Assembly (NCBI GenBank): GCA_963729215.1 | Contig: CAVSND010000022.1 | Span: 1-64,000 of the forward strand | Direction: 5' to 3' | Length of the DNA: 64,000 nucleotides | Source of the DNA: CAVQJU01 sp963729215 | GTDB lineage: Bacteria > Acidobacteriota > Vicinamibacteria > Vicinamibacterales > CAVVIG01 | In this document: positions 7,890 to 18,158 of the stretch, piece by piece | Position numbering within the stretch: position 1 is the first letter of the stretch | Layout of the letters: each line of letters starts with the position of its first letter | The notes under the pieces: generated by a model | What the model saw: only the letters and a program-made list of their open reading frames with translations | Databases searched by the model: none | What the model was told of the DNA's origin: nothing | Translations under genes and position numbers: made by a program

Positions 7890-10408
7890 CGACCTGCACT
7901 TGATAGGCCCGCGGTGTGACGAAATGCGTGCCGCTGAACGTTGACAAGAAGTTGTAGAGCGCCTCCCGATTCGTCAGATTGAGCACGCTGAAGCGCACCC
8001 GCAGTTTCGTGCGGCTCGAATGCAGCAGGTTGTCCACGCCCATGCCGAGGTCGAACAAATGGCGGGGTGCAATCCGAGGCGGGATTGTTCACATCGTCCT
8101 CGGTTCCCTCAGCCGGAATCCGGAGCCGCGTCGCACCGTAATTCGACGTCGTGCAGTCATCCGCCGTGAGCGCGGCACCCAGCGACGCGGATTTGTTCCC
8201 GCAGAAAAAGCCGATGGCCGTCTGCTGAGCGGCGGTCAGGCCCAAGGCGTCCTCCAGGCTCCCCACTGCGCCGGCCACCAGACCGGAGTCGTACCGCCAG
8301 GACAGGGCCGCCCACGCGCCCCGCGACTTCTCGAACACGTACTGGAGGTTGGTCGTGGCGTTGAACTTCTGATCGTGGTCGATGCGGAAGTCGCCCGCGG
8401 GCTGCTCCAGCAGAATCCCGCCGACGCCTGGCGGCGAGTAAATCGCGTTCGTGTGGGCCATGACGACAAACGCGCTGAACCCGTTGTGCTCGACCAGATT
8501 GACGCGGCCCGTAAACCCGTTGATCCGCGAGTGGTCCCATGCGACCGGGAATGCAATCGGGGTATTGAACAGCACGCCAAAGTCGTAGCCGTTGTCGGTG
8601 TGTTTATCGAAGTACCCGAAGTCCAGGACCACCCAGCGACCGAATCCCTGCTGGGCGCCGAACTCGACCTGATTGCGCCTGCCCGGCGGCACCGGATCGC
8701 CGCCGCCGAAGAGCCCGTTGAGGCCGTAGCCGGCGGACAGCAACAGGTTCTCGTTGTACGGCGTCTCCATCGTGCGGCCGTACGACGCCCGCAGCACCGT
8801 GCCGCTGCGCGGGACCGCGTACGACACGCCGAGCCGGGGCTGGAGGAGCGTTTCGGACGTCAGGCCATCGTAGTGATCGAGCCGGAGGCCGAGTTTGAAC
8901 GTGGCATCGCCCGCCTTGATGTCGTCCTGGACGTACGCCGCCTGTTGCTTGACGGTGAGCGACTGGTCGTAGGCAAACGGTGATCCGCCATTCGTCAGAT
9001 CGAACGGGGCGAACGCCGGGTCGAAGGTGCCGTCTTCTCCGGCAAATGCCGGATCGCTCGGGTTGGTGATCCCGAACGTGAACTGTTCGTGAAGTTTCGT
9101 CGCGGCAATCGTTCCGCCAAACTTCACGTTGTGGTGTCCGGCGGTGATTGACAGGTCAGCCTTGCCCCCCATGTTCATCAGGGTGCGATCCTGGCTGATC
9201 GTGGCCGGCAGGTCGTCGAACGCGTTCGTGCTCGGCGTATAGGTGACATGGTCCCGCCGCACGAATCCGTTCGCGGTGAACAGCAGGTTCGATCCCAGCA
9301 CGCGCGAGTAGCCGGGGGCGATGTTGAACGTCGTGATGTCCTGGTGCTGATTCTGCGCCAGCGTGTCGTAGGAGTTGGGGACGTCGAAGCTCGAGGTGGC
9401 CGACTGGACGTTGAGATGGAAGGTATCGCGATCGCTCAGGTGGTAATCGACGCGATCGAAGAGTGCCGCGTTGTGGCCGGCCGCGTGCAGCGGCTCGAAC
9501 TCCGCCGTATCGAGAAAGCGATCGGTCCTGAGCCCCGACACGGAGACAAAGTTGCCGACGGTGTGCGAGCCGGCGCCGAGATTGAACTCACCGGTCGGGC
9601 TGTTGAACGAGCCGTACCCGAACGAGGCACTGCCCGACGGCTTCGCTTGATCAAGACCGGATTTCGTGACGATGTGGACGACGAGACTGCTCTTGTCACC
9701 GTACTCGGCGGGCGCGACGCCGGTGATCACCTCCAGCGATTGCACGGCATCCTGGGAGATTTGGTTCGAGTACAACCGGCTCTGCTGATCCGTGATCGGC
9801 TGGTTGTCGATGGAGAATTGGGTTTGCGCATGGTCGCCGATGGGATGGAAGAATCCATTCGAGTCGGCCACCACACCGGGCGAGGCCAGCATCACGACAT
9901 GGTTCAGGCCTCCGGACGACGTCTCGATCGGCATCCGCGCGATCAGGCTCTGGTCGATGTCGGTGTGTGCGGTCGGATCGCGCTCCAGCAGATCCTCGAC
10001 ATGTCCAACGACGTCCACGGCCGCGGTCGCGGTCGCCAGGGCCAGGCTCAGGTCGAGCACCATTGGCGCGCCGCCCCTGACTTCCACGTCGCGTTCCAAC
10101 TTCTGGAAGCCTTCGACGCCAATGGAGACGTGATACGGATTAGGGGCCAGGTTGTTGAACACGTAGCGGCCAGACGCATCCGTCGTCGTGGTCCGGCTGA
10201 ACCCGGTCACGACGTTGCTGATCCGAACCTCGACGGCCTGCATCACGCCCCCGGTCGGGTCTTTAACGGTCCCCTGCACCGTCCCCGCGCCGAGCCCTTG
10301 GGCGCCGGCTGTAAGGGCAGTGAGCAGGGCGAGACCAATCACCTGGAGACCTAAGATAGGAAGACGCCAGCGACGGGCGGCTGAACGAATCGCGTGTATG
10401 GTGGACAT
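7876..10408 (-). CDS. TonB-dependent receptor with carboxypeptidase-regulatory domain (frameshifted)
   Basis: An outer-membrane receptor of about 843 residues. It has a signal peptide (start ATG at 10408, ending LLTALTAGAQ), an N-terminal carboxypeptidase-regulatory-like domain (GTVQGTVKDPTGGVMQAVEV...), a plug, and a beta-barrel ending VQVGVTF with the terminal aromatic. An extra base near 8077 shifts the frame: removing it restores NPARIAPRHLFDLGMG, the standard penultimate strands, down to the TGA at 7876. The longer open frame upstream of 10408 lacks a signal peptide and is ignored. It is divergent from a LytS/LytTR pair, which may regulate it. The substrate is unknown, and no SusD partner is adjacent. 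Confidence 0.85.
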
Positions 10409-10560
10409 AGTCCGGCGATCGTGGCCGTCGTGCAGTGAAACGACCAGCGGATTTGAATAGGCGGTCGCGTATCCCGATGAGTGGTTCCAGAGCTGGAATG
10501 GACGGGGAATCGCGACCGCTGACGGGGTCGACACCGAGGCGCCACTCATGGCTCAGCACA

Positions 10561-10594
10561 ACCGTTCATTGACAAGAACCGACCATTCGCTGAC
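10561..10594 (+). promoter_or_regulatory. Candidate LytTR operator, two direct repeats 21 bp apart
   Basis: ACCGTTCATTGAC (10561-10573) and ACCATTCGCTGAC (10582-10594) match at 10 of 13 positions and start exactly 21 bp apart. That is the two-helical-turn spacing known for LytTR-domain regulators. The pair lies 34 bp before the histidine kinase start and about 150 bp from the divergent TonB gene. A further similar single site (ACCGCTCATTGGC) follows the response-regulator gene at 13411-13423. Confidence 0.5.
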
Positions 10595-10627
10595 TTCCGA
10601 TTCAAGGCTCATGGAGACAGGCGTACC

Positions 10628-12626
10628 GTGTCGGGCACATTGAGCATTGGCGAGCTGTTGAACGTCATCGGCCTGAGCACGGGCGTCGTCCTCTACGCCA
10701 TGCTGCTGGTCATGGTCCTTCGCGCCAGCCGGACGCGCGAAGGGGCGTCTGAGTTCGATCCCCTCCTCCTCGTGACCGCCGTGCTCGGCTTGACCTGGAA
10801 TCTCTGTGCCTTGCCAGCCTATGAGCTGCCGAAAGTCGGCGTGGAGGGTCCGTTTCCGTACCTCAGCGCGGTGGCATTCGGCGCGCTGGGCTTCCTGCCG
10901 GCGGTGGTCGTGCATTCCGTCATGCGCGGCGATCGACGTGCGGCGCTCGGCCTGTTGAGGCGTTGGTTGGCGACGGTCGCCTACGCGATCAGTGCCGTGG
11001 CTCTGGTGCTGCACGCGCGAGCGGCCGTGGCCGGGGAGCCGGTGCCATCGGCGCTGGGCATGCGCCTGCTCACGTACACCTTCGTCGGGTTGGTCGTGCC
11101 GCTGACGGCGGTGACGCGGCGGCAGCCTGGCGCACGGCGAGCGTTGTGGGCCGCCGCGCTCGCCATTTTTGCGGTGTCCGCGTTGCATCTGAGTCAGCTA
11201 CATCAAGGCGAGGCCGCATGGCCGATTGAGCTCCTGGGGCACCACGCCTCGCTTCCGCTGGCCGTCGCCATCCTGTATCAGGACTATCCGTTCGCGCTGG
11301 CCGATCTCTTCCTGAAGCGGGCGTTGTCGTTGCTCGCGATCGTGGCACTCGTCTTCGGCGCCATCGCCACATTCGGCGAGCATTCCGCGGTGTTCGCCCA
11401 ATTTGCCCAATTTCCCCGGCAGGTGAGCATTCTCGTCACGCTGTGGGTCGGGACGGTGGTGATCTATCCCACCATGCGCCGCGCGATCGTGTGGTTTGTC
11501 GATACGGTGGTGCTGCGCCGACCGGATTATCGCGCGCTCAGCGCCACGATCGCCCGCCGGGCGCAGGCGCAGCACGAGGTCTCGAGTCTGCTCACGGACG
11601 TCTGCACACTGCTGGCGCCTGCCCTGACCGCTCAGTCCGTGACGTGGCGCGAATGGCGGCCACGCGACGCGGGCGAGCCACTGGGCGCGTCCGTGGTCAT
11701 GGGGCGTGAGGCCGCGGCCCTCGTGCGGGCGACGGCCTCACTCTCGTCCCCGCGCTACCGAGCCGCGCGTGACGGCGTTCGTCGTCACGGTCCCGGCCAG
11801 CGAATCGCCGCAGTATGTCATTGCGATTGCCGGGCTCATGGGCGGGCGGCGCTTCTTCTCCGACGATTTTGACGCGCTGGAGGCGATTGCCGTCGTCCTG
11901 GCGCGCCGGATCGATACGATTCGCCTCGCCACCGAACGCTACGATCGGGAGCTGAGGGAGCGGGAAATCGGCAAGCTGGCGACCGAAGCCGAGCTGCGAG
12001 CCCTCCGCGCGCAGGTCAATCCGCATTTTCTCTTCAATGCGCTCACGACCATCGGGTATCTGATTCAAACGGCTCCACCCCGGGCGCTCGCGACGCTGCT
12101 GCGGCTGACGGCGCTCCTTCGTGCCGTCCTCGGGTCGGAAGGCGAATGGACGACGCTCGGTCGTGAGCTCGAGGTCGTGGAGGCGTATCTCGACATCGAG
12201 CGCGCCAGGTTTGAGGAACGCCTCAACGTCACGATTGATGTGCCATCAGCCGTGAGAACGATCCGGATCCCGCCGCTGGTCCTTCAACCGCTGGTCGAGA
12301 ACGCGGTGAAACACGGGATCGCGAATAAGCAGGTGGGCGGAGACGTCATGATTCGCGCGCGGATCGATCGGGGCCCCAACGGAACCCATCAGCTGTTGGT
12401 CGTGATCCACGACAGTGGTGCGGGTTCCACGCCGGATGCCGTGAAACAGGGCCGCGAGAGCGGCGTCGGCCTGGACAATGTGGAACGTCGACTCGCGTGT
12501 CAATACGGGGCGGCGGCCTCGTTGTCGATTCAGACGGCCGTCGGTCAGGGCACGACGGTGGAGGTACGGCTGCCGGTTGAGACCCTCGCGGCGGACGAGT
12601 CGGACGTTCGCCGGGTGACCGTGTGA
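10628..12626 (+). CDS. LytS-type sensor histidine kinase (frameshifted)
   Basis: About 665 residues. The N-terminal 290 residues carry around seven to eight membrane segments, followed by a GAF-like linker and a His_kinase/HATPase module. The phospho-acceptor histidine is in NPHFLFNALTTIGYL, and the ATP-binding N-box is LVENAVKHGI with SGVGLDN downstream. The frame shifts near 11750 (between ...RATASLSS and EPRVTAFVVTV); both halves are collinear with one kinase. GTG start after GGAGA. The stop overlaps the response-regulator start (GTGA). It probably senses a cell-envelope or membrane signal and phosphorylates the downstream regulator. Confidence 0.85.
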
Positions 12627-13405
12627 GCGCCCGACTCCGGGTGGTGGTGGCCGACGATGAGCGGCCGGCCCGTTCGTTTCTCGTGGCCTTACTGCGGTCG
12701 TTCGAGGACGTGCAGGTGATCGGCGAAGCGAAATCGGGCAAGGAAGCGATCGTGTTGATCGAACGGGAACGCCCTGACCTCGTCCTGCTCGACTGGCAGA
12801 TGCCGGAACTTGATGGGATCGGCGTGGTTCGGATGCTGAAGAAGGACGCGATGCCGCTCGTCGCATTCGTGACCGCGTACGATGAATACGCGGTCAAAGC
12901 GTTCGCGATCAACGCCGTCGACTACTTGCTCAAGCCCGTCGACAAAGCTCGACTCCGCGAAACCTTGAACCGCGCCCAGGAGCGCATCGAGCACGCCGAA
13001 ATCGTGACGGAGCAGGCCTCGCGCGTCACCGCCGCGATCGACGCGTATGAGACGTCGGCCAAACTTCCCTACCTGCAACGGATTCCGATCCGGCAGCGAG
13101 AAGAAGTGCTGATTGTGCCGGTCAATCAGATCGCCTCCATCGTGGCCGACGGGGAGCTGCTGCACATCACGACGGTGAAGAACGAACGGCATACGATCAA
13201 TCATCGGCTGAAGGATCTGGAGCAACGACTCGATCCGAATCAATTCATTCGACTCGGCCGCGGGACGCTCGCGAACGTCGACCTGATCACCAGAGTCAGT
13301 GTCATGCCCGGTGGCACGCATGTCGCCATGTTGAGCACGGGGCATGAATTACCCGTCAGCCGCCTGCAGTCACGGATCCTTCGCGAGCGTTTCCTGAAGC
13401 TGTGA
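12623..13405 (+). CDS. LytTR-family response regulator
   Basis: 260 residues. The receiver domain (residues 1-120) has VVVADDERPAR, the phosphorylated Asp in LLDWQMPELDG, the switch Thr in FVTAYDEYAVKAF and the KPVDK lysine. The C-terminal LytTR DNA-binding domain (about 155-260) includes RIPIRQREEVLIVPVNQI and QFIRLGRGTLANVDLI. It overlaps the kinase gene by 4 nt. LytTR domains bind paired 9-bp direct repeats with 12-bp spacers; such a pair lies upstream of the kinase, so autoregulation and control of the divergent TonB receptor are plausible. Confidence 0.93.
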   Translation: MSARLRVVVADDERPARSFLVALLRSFEDVQVIGEAKSGKEAIVLIERERPDLVLLDWQMPELDGIGVVRMLKKDAMPLVAFVTAYDEYAVKAFAINAVDYLLKPVDKARLRETLNRAQERIEHAEIVTEQASRVTAAIDAYETSAKLPYLQRIPIRQREEVLIVPVNQIASIVADGELLHITTVKNERHTINHRLKDLEQRLDPNQFIRLGRGTLANVDLITRVSVMPGGTHVAMLSTGHELPVSRLQSRILRERFLKL

Positions 13406-14014
13406 CGACGACCGCTCATTGGCCGAAAGCACCCACACGCCGCGAGAGTCCGGGGGTTCATTGAAAAGCAACGGGCTGATTCGACTCAATTGAGTAACGT
13501 CTTCCGCCGACGTGGGTTCCAACATCGCCGGCGGACCACATACCGCGAGACCGAGCACGATCGGTACCCTATCGGGGTTCGCGCAAGCGGATCAAGCGGA
13601 TCACGTTTCGTAAGAATCTGTCCGTCGAATTCTGGATCTTCGCGGTGTTCGTACTCTTCCTGCTATTCGGCATCGTGCCGTGGATGATCCGGCATCCACA
13701 CCATCGCCATACTTCAGCCGCAGAAAGCGTGATTCGCCCTAGATAGCTGCGGTAGCAAGCCTCGTTATGGTTGAGAGACGGTTGGGGGGCTCGTCCGGTC
13801 CAGAACCGGATGCTCACCAGGTGACTGGCTCGGCCGTCGACACAACATGAAGCCTCGATGGTGACACGTATCAAGCACGTGCAAACCTTAGGACTCGATG
13901 TCTACTTTGCGGGTGAACGTCGTCCACACAGGGTGCAGCTTGTCAAGAATTTCGAAAGAGTGGCAGCGAGCAGCGAATTTGCCGCAAGTCTTTTGTTCTT
14001 AATTGTTTGGAGAT
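13406..14014. other. 609-bp non-coding or degenerate stretch before tRNA-Ser
   Basis: It holds a LytTR-like half-site (13411-13423). An open frame at 13498-13746 lacks any ATG/GTG/TTG before its hydrophobic helix; it encodes RKRIKRITFRKNLSVEFW, one TM helix and HPHHRHTSAA, which looks like the tail of a small membrane protein that lost its start. The right copy of the 25-bp direct repeat (13794-13823) also lies here. No other gene is convincing. Confidence 0.4.
13794..13823 (+). repeat. Direct repeat with small hairpin, right copy
   Basis: TCCGGTCCAGAACCGGA (6-bp stem) followed by TGCTCACC, matching the copy at 5947-5975. Together the copies bracket about 7.8 kb that contains the ATPase, TonB receptor and LytS/LytTR genes, and this copy lies about 190 bp from tRNA-Ser. 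Confidence 0.5.
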
Positions 14015-14103
14015 TGGCGGAGAGGGTGGGATTCGAACCCACGTGCCCTTTCGGACAAGACGCTTTCGAGGCGCCCCCGTTACGACCACTTCGGTACCTC
14101 TCC
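14015..14103 (-). tRNA. tRNA-Ser(CGA)
   Basis: An 89-nt class II tRNA on the minus strand. The 7-bp acceptor stem is GGAGAGG/CCTCTCC with an encoded CCA. The anticodon loop CTCGAAA has anticodon CGA at 14066-14068, reading UCG. The long variable arm (GTCTTGTCCGAAAGGGCAC) and T-loop GTTCGAATC fit tRNA-Ser. Confidence 0.95.
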
Positions 14104-14161
14104 GGGCCGGCAGGCGAACCTTCATCTTACCGTGTTCGCCCGCCGCCCGGAAAGTCCGCCC

Positions 14162-15485
14162 TTACAACGAATGCAGAAACGCTAGAAGACTCGCCTGGTC
14201 GGTCGCACTGAGTGCCTTGTACCGGCTTGTCACGGTCGCCGCCTGGCCCGCGTGGCGCAGGATCGCTTCCTCACACGTAAACGTGAGTCCGTCGTGCATC
14301 AGACGATTGCGCGTCCGCAGCCCCCACAGCGGTGCCGTCCGCATCCGGCTGGCCGTCGGCAGGAATTCATTCGTCGGCTGGATCGGAATCCCGTCGCTTG
14401 TGCCGATGTCGTGCAGCAGGTAGTCGCTGTACGGGTGGATGATCTTGTTGCCGAGGGCCGCCGGCACGGTCAACGCCCCGCCGTTGATCACCGTGCCGGG
14501 CGCCGCCGTGACGAGCGACGACACGTGGCAGGTCACGCACCCGGTCTGGTTGAACACCTGCTCCCCCGACTTCACCGCCGCCGTCATCGCCCCGCGCGAC
14601 GGCGCCTTCAGCGCGCGCATGAAGTCCGCAAACATCTTCACATCGGCGCCGTCGTCCTCGGGGTCGGGAACGGTGTCGTACTGCTTTATGTCTTTGCCGG
14701 AGACCGTGTTCTCCGTGGGAAGCAGCGGGCTGGTGATGCCCATTTCATTCAGGTACGCGTCAGCCGCGAACGATTCGAGGCTGCCGTGCTGGCTCTTCCA
14801 CCCGAAGCGTCCGATCCTCGTTCGACCGGGCTGTTCGAGCACCGGAACAGTGATGGCGAGCCCGCGCATGGCTGCCGGCTGAAGGTCCCGGATGGCCGTG
14901 AGCGTGTTGTTCGCCACGGCCTCGACGTACCCGGCGCCGAGGAGGTTGGTCGAAATCCGGAAGGTCCGGACCGTGTCGCCGAGCGCGACGAGCTCCGTCG
15001 CATCCGGATGCGTCGCCCGCGACGCGATGAGTGACCCGCCCTGCGAATCGAAGAACTGCCCGCCGATCAGGTGCCCGGTTCGCTGCTCCGTGATCTGACT
15101 CGCCCCACCTGTCACGACGTTCTGGTGACACTCACGGCAGCTCTGCGCGTTATACGTGGGACCGAGTCCGTCTGCGATCTGCTCGACCTCTTCGAATGTC
15201 TCCTTGTTGGCGTTGAACGTCCCCTGATCGGTGAAGCCGTTCGTCTGGTTGTCGAATGCGGCGAGCGCCTCGGTCAGCTTCGGAACGCTCGAGAGTCTGA
15301 TGCGGCGGCCCTTCCGGATCCGCCGCCGTTGCGGACGTGAACATCTGCTGCCGCACCTGATCCCGCGCGGCATCGGTCGTCTGACCCGCTGCCGAGATCT
15401 GGTGCTGAGCGGCAAATGACCACGCCACCGCGGCCACGCCCAGCGACCACAACCCCACACGTACACACCTCTCCCTCTCTCCCAT
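14162..15485 (-). CDS. Di-haem cytochrome c peroxidase-like protein, DUF1111 family (frameshifted N-terminus)
   Basis: About 440 residues, periplasmic. Two haem c sites are visible, CRECH in the first third and CVTCH in the last third, with the DUF1111 motifs DIGTSDGIPIQPTNEF, RTAPLWGLR and LMHDGLTFTCEEAILRHAGQA. The signal peptide (MGERERCVRVGLWSLGVAAVAWSF) is encoded in a different frame from the body. The shift is near 15303 (after ADPEGP), joining to RIRLSSVPKLTEAL. ATG 15485 has GGAG about 9 nt upstream. The product is probably an electron-transfer or peroxidase-type enzyme; the substrate is unknown. Confidence 0.85.
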
Positions 15486-15950
15486 AACCCTCTCCTTTTT
15501 GAGTGACGTCGGGTTTTCGATCTCTACGGTTAGAGATCGAGCGGCGCATCGGAAAGGAATCGATGGATCATCGCGCGTGTAAGTCTTACCGCGATGATCG
15601 GTCGTTCATTCCCGGTCGTGCGACGAATAGCTTGAGAACTGTGTTGATCGGAGTTACGAAGTTATCAAGAAAGCAATTTGTGCTCCACGACGAGCGGAAC
15701 AGTTTTTCTGCAGCGAGAATTGCCGGGTGGGCTCGAGCGTTTCTTGCGGATGAAAATGCGCGCGATCGCTCGTCAGAAACCGGCGATCAGAAATACGAGG
15801 CCGCAGTGCGCGAGGAGAATCGTCGAGCACGTGAGACAAACCGTCGAGTCGTTCGCGTTCAGCGGAACATTACGCATGTGATCGATCGCTGACGTCCTCG
15901 TCTCGGCAGAATGTGCGCGATCGAGCCGCGGCACAATTCCGCTGGCTGGT
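15486..15950. other. 465-bp intergenic stretch with one strong palindrome
   Basis: Between the di-haem gene and tadA, both on the minus strand. Apart from the palindrome at 15517-15540, I see no gene with a family resemblance. Open frames on both strands have arginine-rich, low-complexity translations typical of non-coding GC-rich DNA. Confidence 0.4.
15517..15540. promoter_or_regulatory. Perfect 10-bp inverted repeat upstream of the di-haem gene
   Basis: TCGATCTCTA - CGGT - TAGAGATCGA, a perfect inverted repeat with a 4-nt loop, 32 bp upstream of the di-haem protein start. It has no T-run, so it is more likely an operator for a dimeric regulator or a 5' leader hairpin than a terminator. Confidence 0.4.
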
Positions 15951-16397
15951 TTACCTTCTGGCTCTGAAAAATTCCTGCATCAGCTCGCGGCATTCGACTT
16001 CGCGAATTCCCGCGACCACTTCGAACCGGTGGTTCTGGCCGGGCAGTTCGCCGCCCGCGACCGTCGAGACGATCGCGCCCGACCGCGGCTCAGCCGCACC
16101 GTAGACGAGCGTGCCGACGCGGGCGTGGACGAGTGCGCCGACGCACATCAGGCAGGGTTCGATGGTGACGTACAGCGTCGAGCCCGTCAGGCGGTAGTTG
16201 CCGGTGCGGCGCGCCGCATCGCGGATCGCGGCGATCTCGGCGTGCGCCGTAGGGTCTGCGGCGGCGATTGGATGATTGAACCCGCGCCCGACAATCTCGC
16301 CGTCGAGCGCGAGGACGGCGCCAATCGGCACCTCGCCGGCGTCGCGCGCGCGCCTCGCTTCGGCGAGCGCTTCATCCATCAACGCGTCTCGATCCAT
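15951..16397 (-). CDS. tadA: tRNA adenosine(34) deaminase TadA
   Basis: 148 residues. It converts A34 to inosine in tRNA-Arg(ACG), which is itself encoded at 22936-23012. The zinc/catalytic motif is TAHAEIAAI (His and proton-shuttle Glu) with PCLMC supplying two cysteines; VPIGAVL and a C-terminal ECRELMQEFF are typical. The ATG at 16397 is chosen because a TATTAT hexamer ends 8 nt before it, implying a leaderless message, and the extension above it is not conserved in character. Divergent from a glycosyltransferase. Confidence 0.93.
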   Translation of the reverse strand: MDRDALMDEALAEARRARDAGEVPIGAVLALDGEIVGRGFNHPIAAADPTAHAEIAAIRDAARRTGNYRLTGSTLYVTIEPCLMCVGALVHARVGTLVYGAAEPRSGAIVSTVAGGELPGQNHRFEVVAGIREVECRELMQEFFRARR

Positions 16398-16405
16398 TGG
16401 CGGGC

Positions 16406-16411
16406 ATAATA
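16406..16411 (-). promoter_or_regulatory. TATTAT -10 hexamer 8 nt before tadA
   Basis: TATTAT reads on the minus strand with 8 nt between it and the start codon. This leaves no room for a ribosome site and fits transcription starting at or next to the ATG. Confidence 0.45.
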
Positions 16412-16446
16412 CGCCATGGCCTCGGCCGGGTTCTCCCGGAAATCGA

Positions 16447-18135
16447 ATGTCAAGCCCGTCCATCGTCGCGTGGATCGGCCTCGCCGTCGTCGCGGGCGCA
16501 GTCCTCCTCGCCCGCCTGCCGTTTCTGCTCCAGGGCACGCGCTTCTTCGACTCGGACGAGGCGGTTGAAGGGCTGATGGCCCGGCACGTGCTCGGCGGCG
16601 AGTTTCCACTCTACCTCTGGGGTCAGCGCTACAAGGGCGTGCCTGAGGTGTACCTCTCGGCTGTCGCGTTGCGCGCCTGGCCGGGGGCGGAAGGGGTGAT
16701 TGCGCTCAAAGCCGTCACGCTCGCCTGCTTCGTTTTATATGCGTGCCTCAACTTCCGGTTGCTCACGCAATGTTTTTCACGCCGCGTCGCGTGGATCGCC
16801 ACGGCGTTCGTCATCGCGGGTCCGCCCACGCTTGTTGTCTGGAGCCTGAGCGCCAGCGCGGACATCGTGATGACCCTCCTCGCGGGCACCTCCCTGCTGC
16901 TGGGCTTTGCTGCCTGGCGACGGAGCGGATCCCGCACGGGTCTCATCGCGGCCGCAGCCTCGCTGGGATTCGGCCTGTGGATTCAGCAGTACATCCTCTA
17001 TTACGTCGCGGCGATCGCAGTCGCCGCCGTGGACTGGACACCTGCCGGGCGTGCGCGGCTTCGCGAGCTTGGCGCCGGCGCAGGGCTGCCCGCGTGGCTT
17101 CGGTTCGCGATCCATCTCTTCGCGGCAGCGGCCCTGGTCTATTTCGTCTTCGGCTTCGCGGCCTTTTTCGGCCTCGGCTTCAACGTGACGCTGCCGGGAG
17201 TGGCCATCACGGTCAGTCACCCGCAGAAGATGTGGTGGATTGCGGGGGCGCTCCTGTTCATCGCCGCGGCAGGTCTGACACTCGGCCGACTGGTACAGGA
17301 CCGCACGTGGAAAACGTGGCTGTCGCCTGCGCTTGGCTTTCTCGTGGGCTTCTCGCCCGCGATTGCCGGCCGGCTGCTGGCAGAGGGCTACGGCGCGCCA
17401 ACGGCCCGAATGGATTTCGCCGGGCTTCAGTCCGCGCTGTCGCCGTTCGGCGGCGTGGCGTTGCCCATGGTCTTCGGGTTCAAGGGCCCGGGTGCGGAAC
17501 GGCTGGCGGTTCCCGCCTGGTCCGCCCTGGTGATCGTCGCCGCGATCGTCGCCGGCTACGCGGGATTGAGGCGCGCTCGACAGGCGGCACAGACGGGACG
17601 CACGGACTGGGACAGATATCCAGGTGTGTTCCACGCCTTTCTGATCGTCGCACCGGTCATGTTCCTCGCAAGCGGAGCGTTCTTCGACGCACAGTCGTAC
17701 CGGTACCTGATGCCCCTTTACGCGGCGCTGCCGGTCGTGTACGCCGTCGGGATCGAGGCCGTCTTGCGCGCCAGCCGGATTGCGGGCGTCGCGCTCCTGA
17801 TGGGGCTGGTCGCCGTCTTCGCCTGGCAGCAGGCCGACTGGTATCGGCGGCTCCAGCCCGATCGCGAGGCGCGCGCGATCATCGATTGTCTGGATGCCGC
17901 CGGCGTGCACGCCGCGTACGCCGACTATTGGCTCAGTTACAAACTCACGTTTCTGACCGGGGAGCGGCTCATTGTCTCTCCCGTCAACGGCGTCGATCGT
18001 TACCCAAGGTACACAGCGTTCGTCGAGGCGCAGCCCGACGCCCTCACGATCGAGCGGCTCCCCGGTGGCGCCGCCGCCACGTCCTGCAGCGAAATCGTCA
18101 AAACGGGTCGCCAGGGGGTGAAACAGACGCCTTGA
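16447..18135 (+). CDS. GT-C fold membrane glycosyltransferase (GT39-like)
   Basis: 562 residues with about eleven membrane helices. The first extracytoplasmic loop after TM1 holds FFDSDEAVEGLMARHVLGGEFPLYLWGQ. Its acidic DSDE cluster matches the catalytic loop of dolichyl/undecaprenyl-phosphate sugar transferases of the GT-C class (GT39/ArnT/Pmt-like). It is expected to move a sugar from a polyprenyl-phosphate carrier in the periplasm; the acceptor is unknown. ATG 16447 starts just before TM1. The open frame continues upstream but overlaps tadA and is not used. Confidence 0.75.
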   Translation: MSSPSIVAWIGLAVVAGAVLLARLPFLLQGTRFFDSDEAVEGLMARHVLGGEFPLYLWGQRYKGVPEVYLSAVALRAWPGAEGVIALKAVTLACFVLYACLNFRLLTQCFSRRVAWIATAFVIAGPPTLVVWSLSASADIVMTLLAGTSLLLGFAAWRRSGSRTGLIAAAASLGFGLWIQQYILYYVAAIAVAAVDWTPAGRARLRELGAGAGLPAWLRFAIHLFAAAALVYFVFGFAAFFGLGFNVTLPGVAITVSHPQKMWWIAGALLFIAAAGLTLGRLVQDRTWKTWLSPALGFLVGFSPAIAGRLLAEGYGAPTARMDFAGLQSALSPFGGVALPMVFGFKGPGAERLAVPAWSALVIVAAIVAGYAGLRRARQAAQTGRTDWDRYPGVFHAFLIVAPVMFLASGAFFDAQSYRYLMPLYAALPVVYAVGIEAVLRASRIAGVALLMGLVAVFAWQQADWYRRLQPDREARAIIDCLDAAGVHAAYADYWLSYKLTFLTGERLIVSPVNGVDRYPRYTAFVEAQPDALTIERLPGGAAATSCSEIVKTGRQGVKQTP

Positions 18136-18158
18136 TTGCGCCGTATTACTCTTTCTGA

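Noticed and set aside
7979..10354. Long plus-strand frames opposite the first TonB receptor
   Set aside because: Antisense shadows with biased composition and no start context.
15503..15892. 129-codon frame in the gap before tadA
   Set aside because: Arg/Glu-rich low-information translation, starts within the palindrome region, no ribosome site.
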